DNA from: Cepaea nemoralis
Taxonomy: Eukaryota; Mollusca; Gastropoda; Stylommatophora; Helicidae
Direction of reading: 5' to 3'
Assembly: GCA_014155875.1 (NCBI GenBank)
Contig: JACEFZ010018189.1
Location: forward strand, 62,001 to 126,000
Length of the DNA stretch: 64,000 nucleotides
The position numbers and the translations under genes were made by a program. Position 1 is the first letter of the stretch, and each line of letters starts with the position of its first letter. The notes beneath the pieces were generated by a model that saw nothing but the letters and a program-made list of their open reading frames with translations, ran no database searches and was not told the origin of the DNA. This document shows positions 24,568-36,200 of the stretch, in pieces.

Positions 24568-26990
24568 TGCGAGGAATTCTACGAAGACATCCCTGACGTG
24601 CTAAATAAAATAGATAAGCAGGACAACATCATAGTTATGGGAGACTTCAATGCAAGACTAGGACATAACAGAGCGGGAATAGACAAACATCTGGGAACAT
24701 TTGGAGATCAGCATAATGAAAGGAATGATAATGGAAGTAGACTAATAGAGCTATGCAGCCAAACGACCTCTATATAACAAACACATTCTGTAAACATAAA
24801 GACTCACAAGTATACACCTGGTATAAATGGAACGATCTAGATACTAAAAGCAAATTTGATTTTATATTAACAAGAAATAACGGAAAGAGAAATATATTAG
24901 AAGCAAAGGCAGTGCCCAATTTAAGTATAAACACAGATCATGAAGCAGTCGTTGCCACAATAAGGACCATCATCAGAAGAAAACAAAGAGCAGGAAAATA
25001 CATGTCATGCGAATCGGTAAACTTAAACAACCTTAATGACGAGGCAGTAAGGGAAAATTATGAGAAAGAACTAATTGAAATCTTTGTAAAATTACCTATA
25101 GAAAGAAAAACAGTATAAGAAGACTGGGAGATATTCAAATCAAGCATTTTAGACACTGCAACAATAACATGTGGTACCACGTAAAAACTCAAAACACGGA
25201 TAAAGAAAATAACAAGTCGGTTGAACGCAGAAGTAAAGAAAGCGGTAAAAGACAAAAAGGAAAAATATAAAAAGTGGTTGAAGAGCAAACAGGAATGTGA
25301 TTAAATAGAATAAAGAATAGCGACAAGCAATGCGAACCAGCAGAGAACCCTTTGACCTAACTGAAATAATTAACAGCAAAAATGGAGAACCAATAAGTGA
25401 ACAAAAACAAATCCTAATAAGATGGAAGCAGTATTTCGAAGAACTTCTCAACATTCCATCAGATGTCACAGGAATTCAAGAAACCTACACAGATGCCACC
25501 GAAGAACTAGAACCAGACATACTAAAAGAAGAAATTATAGAAGCCATCAGATTAGCCCCAAAGAACAAATCACCGGGACAAGATGAAATACCAAATGAAC
25601 TAATTAAAGCAGCAAGAGACGTAGGAACAGCTAGGCTACATAGACTATTCAACCATGTTTGGATAGAACAACAGACACCACGGGACTGGGGAAACGCCAT
25701 AATTATCCCAATTTGGAAAAACAAAGGCAGCAAAAAAGACTGCACACAATACAGAGGCATTTCACTGTTGAGTCATACTGGGAAAATATTTTGCAACATT
25801 CTTGAGAAGAGATTACCACCCAGCTAAGCGAAACACAGCTTGGATTTAGGAAAAACTTAGGATTCACAGACGCTATCTTTGCTCTCAGACAACGTATAGA
25901 AAAATCAATCGAATTCAATGAAACACTCTACTTAGCCTTTGTCGACCAAGAAAATGCATTTGATAGAGTAGATAGAAACAAGCTGTGGGAAATCCTTAAA
26001 CAATATGGAGTGAGTAAACATCTAACAAACCTATGTAGAAGCTTATACAACAACAGTGAATGCATAGTGAGAGCAACTGGAGGACACTCAGAACCCTTCA
26101 CCATAAGATCTGGAGTACGACAAGGTTGTGTCCTGTCCCCTCTCTTGTTCATAACATATATAGACAACATATGTAAAGAAACCAGGCAAACAGAGACCGC
26201 AAGAATACCGCATGACAAGAACACAGAAGAAGAACCATCTGCAAATCTAACCATTAGAGAACTCCTGTTTGCGGACGACCAAGCACTAATAGCAAAATCA
26301 GAAGCTGAATTACAAGACCACATGAATAGTCTAAACGAAATGTGTAGGGAACATAACATGAAAATTAGCACAAGCAAAACAGAGGTAATGACTATAACTA
26401 AAGAAGAAAAAACAACAACAATTCACCTAAACGAACATCCCTTGAAACAAGTAAAGAGTTTCAAGTACCTAGGAAGTATAATATCATCAAATGGCAGATC
26501 AGAAGACGAGATTGAAAATAGATGCAATAAGGCAAACCAACTCATTGGACAAATGGCTCCAATACTAAAGAACAAACATGTATCAATAACTACTAAGAAA
26601 GCACTTTACAACACAATCTTCCTACCAACTCTATGCTACCAATGCCAAACCTGGACAATGACAGAAAAAGAGAAAAGAAAAATCACAACAACAGAAATGA
26701 GATTCCTGAGAAGAATACTCAACGTATCAAGAAGAGATAAGATCAGAAATGAAGAAATCAGGACTAAAGTGGGGTTATAGCAGCACTAGATTTTATTAGA
26801 AAGCAGCAAGTCGAATTGGCCATGCAAGTAGGTTACCGTCTAACAGTATACCACAACAAGCAATGATGTACAGACCAGATGGAAACAGAGGAAGAGGCCG
26901 ACCACGTAAACGTTGGACGGAGGGAATAACAGAGTCCATCGTAATATCGATACATGAAGTCCATAAGCTGGCACTCTCCCGCTGTTTATA
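24568..26990 (+). pseudogene. LINE B endonuclease/RT body, multiple lesions
   Basis: The endonuclease continues as EEFYEDI, VMGDFNARLG and TDHEAVVATI. The RT follows in several frames: KSPGQDEIPNELIK and YRGISLLSHTGKIF (frame 25330-25827), then FVDQENAFDRVD, GVRQGCVLSPLLF and the catalytic LFADD near 26268 (frame 26010-26780). The C-terminus (TEMRFLRRILNVSRRDKIRN, later GRGRPRKRW) breaks after 26780. Stops and frameshifts lie near 24755, 25118, 25190, 25310, 25827 and 26780. In LFADD an F replaces the usual Y, an accepted variant in LINE RTs. It resembles RTE-like proteins of arthropods; it is non-functional. Confidence 0.75.
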
Positions 26991-27057
26991 CTTCACCTCG
27001 ACATCGCAAGGTACAAGAGAAACATGATGAGATGAGATGACATGAGATGACATGAGA

Positions 27058-27320
27058 TTCTTTGAGGCGTTCTATCTGCGACACATTTTTTGAGGCGTTA
27101 TTTGAGACAATGTTTCTGCGACCTGCTCTTTGATGCGTTATTTGAGGTATTCTTTCTGCGACTCGTTCTTTGAGACGTTCTTTTAATCGTGTATATAACA
27201 TGGTACCAGAGCATGTGAATTTATTTCCGAACAACGTGACACAGTATGTTGTAGAACATTCTAGTACTTCTGCGTAAATACGTCACCTTTCATATTTCAC
27301 ATTCATGACAGCTGCGACGA
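27058..27320. repeat. Degenerate TTCTTTGAGGCGTT array, right half
   Basis: Words such as TTTGAGGCGTT, TTTGAGACAA and TTTCTGCGAC recur to about 27190, matching the array that ends at 19956. Bases 27191-27320 show no gene. Confidence 0.5.
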
Positions 27321-27565
27321 TTTTTTTTTTTGCACATCCTTTACAGGACATCGCTGTCAACACCAGCATCTTTCAGCTGTATGTTGATCTCTTGGTAAGA
27401 TTACGCTCAGTAGTTTGCCATTGCTTTCTGAGCGGCCGGCTCACATACCCCGTAAGTTGCCGATGCGATTTGTACCACTGCTGATTCTCACCGTCATCAC
27501 GTAACCGACGGAGTATACGAGATTACGGAGAAAAGTGATAACCTCTAAGCCACGAAGTCGGCAGT
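27321..27565 (-). mobile_element. SINE family S1, copy 2
   Basis: On the minus strand it ends in GTCCTGTAAAGGATGTGC and a poly(A) (T run at 27321-27331). The body contains CAATGGCAAACTACTGAGCG. The tRNA-like head lies near 27560-27480. Confidence 0.65.
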
Positions 27566-27696
27566 TACGACTATAGGTAAGTGATATGCTAGGCCTTCAA
27601 ATATACTAGGCTATCACGTAATTAAGGTGCTGATTCATTTTTCTCCGCCTTTCTTTCCAAAACTAGAACATTCTAAAGAGGAGCATGTTAGCTAGT

Positions 27697-28031
27697 TACA
27701 TATCCTTTACAGGACGTAGCAGTCAACTTCAGCATTTTCGGTTGTTTGTTATTTCTGGGTAAATTTTACATTCATTAGTTTGCCAGTGCGGCCTGTCTCC
27801 CTGGCCGAGGTGTTAAACGATTTTCTCCGTAATCCAGTTTATTCACGTAGGGTCTCGCCGCGCGTGAGAATTGGTAGCGGTTCTCGCCGTGTTGGTGACT
27901 TACGGGATAAGTGAGCCGGCCGCTCAGAAACAATGGCAAACTACTTAGCGTAATCTTGCCAAGAAATCAACAACAGCGGTAAAATGCTGGTGTTGATAGC
28001 GATGTCCTGTAAAGGATATGCGGAAAAAAAA
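27697..28031. mobile_element. SINE family S1, two copies tail-out (inverted pair)
   Basis: A partial minus-strand copy (27697-27796, with ATCCTTTACAGGACGTAGCA) abuts a plus-strand copy (27797-28031). The plus copy has an A-box-like TGGCCGAGGTGTTAA, a body with CAATGGCAAACTACTTAGCG, then GTCCTGTAAAGGATATGC and a poly(A) at 28024-28031. LINE D starts right after this poly(A). Bases 27566-27696 are unassigned. Confidence 0.6.
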
Positions 28032-28612
28032 GTGTGCCATTGTAGACTGTGATACAGATCGTCAGTTATTAGAAGCAGATGTAAAAGAAAAACTCAAAAA
28101 CCTTACCCGAGTACCAAGGCAACTACGTTCTGATCTCACAAAAATACGAGATGCATATAACGTACAAGTGAAGAATCGTTTTGGAGTCTTAATGTCTATA
28201 CTGGAAGAATTTACACCTCATGAACTGGCATATCTATTTTCCCTATACAGTGAAACTATTTTCAGAAATGTAGAAGAGATAAATGGAATCATCATTGGAG
28301 GACGAAACGTCAATAACATTAGATATGCAGATGATACAGTACTGATTGCAGACAATGCGCAGGGTCTGCAACAATTAGTAGACGCGGTTGTTGCACACAG
28401 TGAACAATGAGGATTAGAATTAAATTGCAAAAAGACACAGATTATGGTCGTCACTATGAAGAAAGAAATACCACAATGTAATATTCACGTAAGTGAGAAT
28501 ATTCTTCAACAAGTGAATCGGTGCAATTATCTCGGAACAGTTATAACATCTGATGGGAGATGCCTTGAAAAGATTAGAACAAGAATCGCCATGGCGAAAG
28601 TAGCCTTTAGCA

Positions 28613-29769
28613 CAGTGGTTCTCAACCGATGGGGAATCCTCACCCACACCCAGGGGGGAATTTTAGGGTTTCCAGGGGTGATTGAAGATTATTTCGAGAT
28701 CGCGTTAATACAAGAAGCGATTACTTGATCTTGTTTTACCCTTCATACTGTACGGTTCTTGTCAAAGACTGACTTAGAGGTACAGATAGATAGATAAGAA
28801 TAGAAGTCAGGGATAAGCCTAAGACAGGATAGAGATAGCATCCCTACCCGAGGAAGAGGGGAGTCAAAGGTACGGGACATCCCTACCCAGGGAGTAGGGG
28901 AATGGAAGGGATAGTCGTGAGGGAGAGAACCATGAAACAGTTCTCCAACTGGACACGCAAGTGTCAATAAGGGAACTGGGTACTACTGACCAGAGGTTAC
29001 CCAGAATAGAGTAGAGACCACAACTGGCACGAGAAGTGTCCGCTAAACAATGGGGACTCGATGAGAGGAATTAATGAGCAGGCCACTTCATGCGTGCTGA
29101 GATGCCCAGCACGCAAAACCTGCTGACCCATGAACAGGCACCCGCTCGTGGCGAAATACGCCACGAAGCTTAGGCATACAGGGACTGGACTTTGTGTAGT
29201 GCACATCGCTATAGAGCCGGCAGTGGTTTTTTAGCAGACGTTGGATAGATAGACGACTTAGTTTGATTTAGTATCATACTAGTACTGTAAATGCCAATGT
29301 ACTTTATATTCCATGATGTGTGTATCACTTGTGGCTCAATGTTAATGGAGCTGCCGTGAAGGCTAGGCCATGAATAAACGATTTAACATCCTTTTGTACG
29401 ACTGCGAGTTCTCGTTAGGTACAAAAGAAGGGTCCATGTAATGCCTGTCAAACTAGGTTGTTGACAGGTCTGTAAGTCTCACAATTCTAAAATTCATTTT
29501 ATAGAGTAAGTAGACCCACAAATCACGTTTTATGTGGACGTCTAGACTTGTTTTAGTATGTGCTTCCATTATTACGTATACTGAGAAGGGGCGGGAGGGG
29601 AGGATTTTTAAGTAGGAAATACGAAACAAAAAGGGGGGGGGGGGGGATGACGTTCTGAAAATATGTTGAAGGGGGCACGGGCCAAATTTTTATTTAGGAA
29701 ATACGAAAGAATGGCGTTCTGAAAATATGGTGAAGGGAGGCACGGGCCAAAAGAGGTTGAAATCCACTG
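28613..29769. mobile_element. hAT-type MITE, copy 2, carrying a solo LTR
   Basis: Ends CAGTGGTTCTCAACC and GGTTGAAATCCACTG (the right end has two changes), with a perfect 8-bp target duplication CTTTAGCA at 28605-28612 and 29770-29777. The sequence is homologous to copy 1 at 18785-19256, except for a 712-bp gain: the solo LTR (28760-29466) plus its target duplication. It sits in the LINE D coding frame, which is continuous when the MITE and one duplication are ignored. Confidence 0.9.
28760..29466 (+). mobile_element. Solo LTR inside the hAT MITE
   Basis: A 707-bp segment beginning TGTCAAAGACTGAC and ending GGTTGTTGACA, with polyadenylation signal AATAAA at about 29373. Flanks are GTTCT (28755-28759) and GGTCT (29467-29471), a 5-bp duplication with one change; removing the LTR plus one flank restores the alignment with MITE copy 1. 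The first eleven and last eleven bases nearly match the LTR of the minus-strand element at 54592-55214, so the two are probably one family. Confidence 0.8.
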
Positions 29770-30493
29770 CTTTAGCAAGATGAAAAACATACTGACCAAT
29801 AAAAAGATGTCAATTGAAACGAGAAAAAGAGTGTTGAGGTGCTACATAGAGCCTGTACTTTTGTATGAATGTGAAACTTAGACAATGAGCAGTCAAGCTG
29901 AAAAACATCTGATGGCTGTAGGAAAGTGGTTTCTGAGGAGAATGCAAAGAATACCATGGACAGACAGAAAAACAAATGACCAAGTACTACAGGAAACAAA
30001 TGAAAATCGTAAATTGATTAGAGAAATTAGACATAGGCAGTCAACAATTTGTTGGACATGTTATGAGAAGAAATGAATTGGAGAACTTGGTGACAACTGG
30101 CAAGATCGAAGGGAACAGACCAAGGGGAAGACCGAGACGTAAATACCTGGATGGCTTGGCCACATGGCATGGTTGAGACAATAAGACTGAGCTGTTCCAC
30201 GACGCTGGTGATCGAGTGAAATGGCGAGTCATGACCGCCCATGCTTACCGGCATGGCACATGATGATGGAATTGGCATCACAAGTTAGAGATATCTTGAT
30301 TACTGCACCCAAAGATTAATTCCGACCAAAAATAAGCAGCATTATCCATGGATTAAATCAGATAGGTTAAAATTAACAAACCAACGAATGGAACTGAAAC
30401 AGAAAGGAGGAGAAACCGGAAAAAAGCACAATGAAGTATACATCTTTTAACACCAAAAATGAGAAAGACCACGGGAAAGGATAAAAACCAATA

Positions 30494-30891
30494 TGTTTAG
30501 TTTGTTTAGTTTAAGGATCAACATCACGGCACACGGGAGCAGCCCATAAGTGCTCCGTTCTCCTCCTAACTAAAACCTGAGTCTGGAGAAACTCAGCTCA
30601 GTGCACGAACTCCGTAGCACCGCCGAGGATCCTGAAATACTTGGGTAGATTTTTAACTCGAAATTTTGCCCGGGCAGCGCCGTTAGGCTACTCTTTTTCG
30701 ATTTCCAACTGCCAAGGGATTTTTTATGTGCGCAACAATACACACGGGCGTCCGATCTCACTACCCAGGGACCAGGGGAAATTACTGGAAATCCCGGTGG
30801 ATTTTTTAAATAAATCCTGGTCCTCACCGGGGCCTGAACCCGGGACCTCCAGAACTCGAGGCGGACACCATACCTCGAGACCACGCAGCCA
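30494..30891 (-). mobile_element. tRNA-derived SINE, second family (S2)
   Basis: On the minus strand: head TGGCTGCGTGGTCTCGAGG (A box, about 30883-30869), B box GGGTTCAGGCCCC (30841-30829), a body of about 300 bases with CCTGGGTAGTGAGATCGG, and a tail of AAACTAAACAAACTAAAC at 30512-30495. Length about 398 bp, inserted in LINE C. It shares no body sequence with the S1 SINEs. Confidence 0.75.
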
Positions 30892-31909
30892 TACAAGATT
30901 ATTGTACTAGAATAGAGCAACATAATAAGAATGGAAGATATTACGACATTTTCAAAGAAATGAAGTTATTGACAAGAAATGCACTCCCTCAATTAATGTT
31001 ATCTGTGACAAGTTGGGAAATACCATAACAGTATTTAGAAAAAAATCTAGAAAGATGGCAGGAATACCGCAGTGGAATGTATGATATGAATGCATGTGAG
31101 GATATGAATGTGATACATGAACCAAAGACAGCATAGACAGAATCTGAGCTCTCATTAGATGAAATTGTATGGGCAATAAAGAACTTGAAGAATGGTAAAT
31201 CTCCAGTATGTGATGAGATACCAGCGGAACTAATACAAGCGGGAGGAGAAGAAAGCATATAAATGCATCACACATTATGTAAAAAAAATACGGAAATATG
31301 GTACAGCCAAAAAACTGAAAGAGAACTGTCTTCATTCCAATACCAAATAAAAGGACAAACTGAAATTACACACCAACTATAGAACTGTTGCCCTATTCAG
31401 TCATGCGAGCAAAATTCTACTAAAATCATTATGGGAAGACTTCGTAAGAAAATAGAAGAGATTAACGTAGTTCAAGCTTAATTTAGACAGAGAAGAGGAA
31501 CAAGAGATCATATACTCACATACTAATCATATACTCAACCTGTACGCAGAAAATATAATGAGAAATGTATCACCAAGGAGCAGTATGATGCCCTAAATAT
31601 CGGTTATCTTGAAATACCAGAGATTCGATATGCTTATGGTAGAATATACTATCCACATCACAGAACGGAAAAGAAAAACTCATAACCTCAACCCAAAAGA
31701 ATAGTGACAATAACAACTTATATCTTAACATAGCAAAAACAAAGATAATGGACACCGATAAAACTAATGCGGAGAAAGAAATATACGTTAATGCGGAAAA
31801 ATTGGAGATGGTGGAAAATATCGAATATCTTGGTTCATTAATTACCAACAATGGTGACACAATGAAGAAAATTAAAAGATGGATTGCTATTAAAAGATCT
31901 ATTGCTCTT

Positions 31910-32425
31910 TGTCAGAGTCCAGAAAGGAGACAGAGATGCAGTGACATCGTTACGCCCGCCAGGCGACTTAGCTCCCAGTAGGGACGCAGTAACTTCGTTA
32001 CGCCGCCAGGCGAATAGTGGTTACCGGCCTGCAAGACTGCTGGCTGACAAGCGACCAGCGGTCAAGCAAGGACGACGCTAAACGCACGCATGCCTCGTGA
32101 CGCCACCTGAGGTGGGAGGCGAGTTGCGACTTAGCGGCAGACAGCTTGGGGACTTCGACTCGGACAGACGTGTGAAGAGAGAAAGGCGTTGTGTGGTATC
32201 TGTGCTGAAAGTCGAGTGTCTGGACATCTTGAGAGTGAGACGTTGTGAGCTGTATTGTGTAAGTGTATTGAAACATCCAGTATATATATTGTTGTGAACA
32301 TCGTTCCGTATTTAATATGTGAATAAATCCATTGAACGGTGTGTCGTTGAGTCTTACGTCAAATCACGTTGTATTTGTACTGTCTCACACTGTTAGGTGA
32401 GCGAGCCAAGTTTAAGACCCTGACA
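31910..32425 (+). repeat. 5' LTR of element 1
   Basis: 516 bp. It contains two diverged copies of a roughly 47-bp unit (ATGCAGTGACATCGTTACGC and ACGCAGTAACTTCGTTACGC), a TATATATATT at about 32280 and AATAAA at 32322-32327, which fit promoter and polyadenylation signal. Confidence 0.92.
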
Positions 32426-33275
32426 TGTGTGGACGTGGTGGCATTCGTCCGGCTTTGATATGAACGTGTTTAAATGATTAACGATTTGAAACTAGAGTTT
32501 GTAAACGTGAAATTTTTGTCAAACTTTATAGTACATGTAAATGTGATCGTGGAAGGCTCATTTTCATTATTAACTACATTGTTTAAACATGTGTAAGACT
32601 ATTTGTAAACGTACAATGCATACATATTGTTTGATTTTGTAACCGTGTAAAACATTTGTGATTTGTGAAACTTGTCACCGTTTTGACCTTGTCGACATTG
32701 TGATCTTGTCGCCATTTTGACCTTGTCGCCATCTTGTAAACTTGATGTCTATGTCCTTACTGAATGTTATCTTGATGTAAGTGATGTGTCATCAATGTTG
32801 TAACGTGTTAACATAAGTGTAGATTGTCTTTGTGCATTGAGTTGTGGAACGCGAAAAGTGTTTGGAAAGAAAGTAACTTGTTTTGAAAAAAAATTGTTGA
32901 CAGACAAACTTACGACCTACAACTACACTCAACGCCATACAAACCTAATCAATACTTAGTGACAAGCAGGCACACACCAACAAATAGACGCTAATTTATT
33001 TCTCTCCAAAAACAAAGCAGGTTTTTCCGTACCATCCGAAACCTTGCCGTAGAGGTCATTCGTGGTTTTGAAGTAACGACCCTACAGTTCCTAGCCCGAT
33101 TTCCAACCAATCTTCACCGCATCCAGGGCACTTGAGTATATTTTTTTTCTTTTCACATACTTTAAGGATGCAATTTTAGGCACGCATCGTCAATAGAAAT
33201 CAATTGTAAATTGTTCGTTACTAACCACTTATAACAAATTTTGTGTGGCTGGTATTCCATTGACATTTTTTCATC
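32426..33275 (+). promoter_or_regulatory. 5' untranslated region of element 1
   Basis: 850 bases between LTR and gag. The primer-binding site should lie just after 32425 (TGTGTGGACGTGG...), but I could not match it to a tRNA. Bases 32675-32745 contain a short tandem (GACCTTGTCGCCAT-like) that is also present, reversed, in element 3 at 52390-52443. Confidence 0.6.
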
Positions 33276-36200
33276 ATGTCTTCATTATTTGATTTCATTG
33301 ATATGGGGATAAAATTACAGTTACATGGTGATGAATTAACACAGTGGAGTGAGAAGTAATACTCTGAATACCTACTAGTACAGGAGAAAGCAGCAGAACG
33401 CGATGAAAGGGCAGCAGAACGAGCTGCCAAGCAAGCAGAAGCAGAACTGGCTGCTAAGACAAAGCAAGCCGAATTAGATAGTGAACTTAAGAAGGCAGAA
33501 ACAGCCTTAAAGCAGGCTGAGATCGAAAAAGAAACAGACCTAAAGAAAGCGGAAATAGCAGCTCAGAGTACGAGAGAAGAACTGGAGTTACAGTTGAAGA
33601 TGAAACAACTTGACACTGAGACTGCCATTAACAAAGTGTCTAAGAAATCTGAGAGTCTGGAGAAAGAAAACCAGTACAAGAAATATCAAGGTATTGTACG
33701 TAATTATACCTCGGGTGACTGCATCGCAGCCTTTACCCAAAATTTTGAAACTTTAATGGAACATTATCAAGTTCCACTGTCTGAATGGAATATTGTGTAC
33801 ATGAGGAGTTTGTCAGGGGAACCTCTTAAAGTCATTGAAACCATCCCCAAAGACCTCAGAAAAGATTACCATTATCTGAAATCTAAGATTATGGCACATT
33901 TTATGTTAGATGAGGCAGGTTACAGAGAACAATTCAGTAAGTTGAGCCCAAAACCGACTCAAACGTTCTCTGATTACCTCTGCTTAGTCCGAGATATATT
34001 CACCAAATGGACTTCAGCAGCTAAAATTGACAAAAATTATCAGAGATTAGAAGATCTAATCATTAGAGACAAAATTGTATCATCGATTCCTTCAGCATTT
34101 TCTAAATTTTTGTTAGAGAATGAATGCACTAGTGTGGATGAGATTGAAAGACGTGGTTCGGCGTACTACACAGCCAACAAACATTGCTTTGCCACTGAAG
34201 CTACTGACATTAACTTTGTAGCAGCGGCTAACTATGACAAACCCTATAGTAGGCAGAAACCTCATAGGCCTACTTCTGAGAAGTTTAACCATTGCAATTA
34301 TTGTAAATATTCTCATCATCAGGGTGAGATGTGTGATAAAAACCCAGGATATCATACCTACCTACTAAACATGGTAAACAGACAAGATAAGGAGCGTAAA
34401 TCCTTCAAAAGTTTGCGTAAATGTTTCCTCTGTAAGGCGTACGGACACCATCGGAAAGATTGTAAGGGCAGGCATATGACCAACAAAGCAAATGCCGCCT
34501 TGTTTGATAGTTCGTCGTCTGATGAAGAAGAGCCAGAGAAACATCCTGTGAACTCAGCACAGGCTTTTGACATATTTAGCGCAAACAAATGCTCTGTTTG
34601 TAACACCTTTTATGAAGATGGTATTTTAACATGCGGTCACGCCATCCCTATTGCCAATGAAGAAGCTAATTTGGTAGTAGATTCAAAAGGCAGAATAAAC
34701 ATCCATCACGGATATGTGAATGGCAAGTCTGCTACAGTCCTTCGTGATACAGGCAGTTCACTCATTGGTCTGAAAAGAACATTCATAATGCCTACAGACT
34801 ATACAGGCAGGCACGTAACATGCAGAACATTCTCAGGCAATATTGAGAAATACCCATTAGCATGGGCATATATTGAAACACCTTTCCTCACTGGGAAAGT
34901 AAAGTGCGCTGCATTAACAAACCCAGTGTGTGATGTAATTATTGGAAATTTACCTGAGGTGAATGATAAACCTCATGACATAACATCTCTGTGTATTGAT
35001 GATAACATAACATCACCATCAAATGTCATCATTGAAAATGTCACACCACCTATTGATTGTATGGTAGCTAATGTAGCACTAAGTTCTCATGACATCATTG
35101 ATAACATTGTTCCATCATCATCTGATATCATTGAATGTGTGAACGCAGTAACTAGAGCTACTGCTAGAGTGCAAGATGAAAGTAATCAAACTGAGGCTAT
35201 ACAATTACTTAGCCCAGTAACACTACCTACTAACACTATGAAGGAAACATTTGTAACAGCGCAAAAAGCTGATCCTTCATTGTCAAAATACTTTAATCTG
35301 ATCGGCCAAAAGCCAAAGGTAACCAAGAATGCAAAATGGCATTTTGCTGTGAAAAATGATATACTCACCAGGTATTATACCAAAGGTGACAACACCACAG
35401 AGCAAACTGTTTTGCCAACAAATTATCGCAAGCAAGCCTTACATCTTGCCCACGATATACCTCTTGCAGGGCATATGGCATACGTTAAGACCAGATCTAG
35501 ATTATTGACACAGTTTCATTGGCCCAAATTTTGCAATGACATTAAAGAATATTGCAGAAGTTGTGACACCTGCCAGAAACTGGTAAAAAAAGGTAAACAC
35601 CCACAGGCAAAGTTACAAGTCACTGACTTAGCCAGTCGACCTTTTGAAAAACTATCTGTTGACATAGTGGGCCCTCTCAATCATACAACAACTAGAGGGA
35701 ATAAATATATTCTAACTGTCATTGATCAATGTAGTCGCTGGCCAGAAGCTATTCCGCTAAAGAACATAACTGCCAATGACATAATGGAAGTTTTCTTCCA
35801 TATTTTTTCTAGGATAGGTTTTCCAGATACTATCCAATCTGATAGGGGCACTCAGTTTATTGCCGCATCTACTCAGGCTTTCACCAAAATGTTGGGAGTG
35901 AAGCAATGTTTCAATTCCCCGTACCATCCTCACAGTAGCGGAGTAATAGAAAAATTTAACGGGGATCTAAAGCACATGCTTGCAAAAGTAACGCAAGAGC
36001 ACCCCAATAACTGGGATATATATCTACCAGCTATTCTTTTTGCTTATCGCGAGGTACCACATTCGAGTACCGGTTTCTCTCCTTTTGAACTTATCTATGG
36101 TGCCAAACCACGTGGCCCATTGACCATTTATCACCAAATGTTAACTGACTCTACTCCAGTACTTAAACCCATATCATCATACGTATATGTTACATCATTG

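Larger units (their letters stand above)
19957..27057 (+). mobile_element. LINE B (RTE-like), host of nested insertions
   Basis: One LINE, split twice, runs through this span. Its endonuclease begins at about 19970 (MGIADTRINGKGCK, then YNSKKGKHGV in another frame) up to about 20120. It resumes at 24211 (LARGILEIEYISERFITVRI), is cut again by a SINE at 24304-24546, and continues through endonuclease, RT and C-terminus to a GAGAT/GACAT tandem tail at about 27026-27057. The flanks share TTCTTTGAG (19948-19956 and 27058-27066), a likely 9-bp target duplication, though the flanking DNA is itself repetitive. It is 5'-truncated in the endonuclease domain. Confidence 0.7.
28032..30270 (+). pseudogene. 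RTE-like LINE D, internally deleted and split by a hAT MITE
   Basis: Closest relative in the window is LINE A. It begins at the endonuclease end, passes through the linker (YNVQVKNRFGVL, as YRVTVKNRYNAI in LINE A) and jumps near 28215 to the RT palm. About 1 kb of RT, including fingers and the first catalytic aspartate, is gone. It then has RYADDTVLIADN at about 28320 and YLGTVITSDGRC. The frame breaks at 28605 for the MITE and resumes at 29778 with KNILTNKKMSIETRKRVLRC, FLRRMQRIPWTDR, GRPRRKYLDGL and the stop at 30261-30263, then a TGATGATGGA tail. In-frame stops lie at about 28408 and 29879. Confidence 0.75.

Noticed and set aside
30829..30891. tRNA gene
   Set aside because: Only A- and B-box-like segments are present, followed by a SINE body and tail; no full cloverleaf was found. 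The same holds for the S1 heads and 11778-11830.
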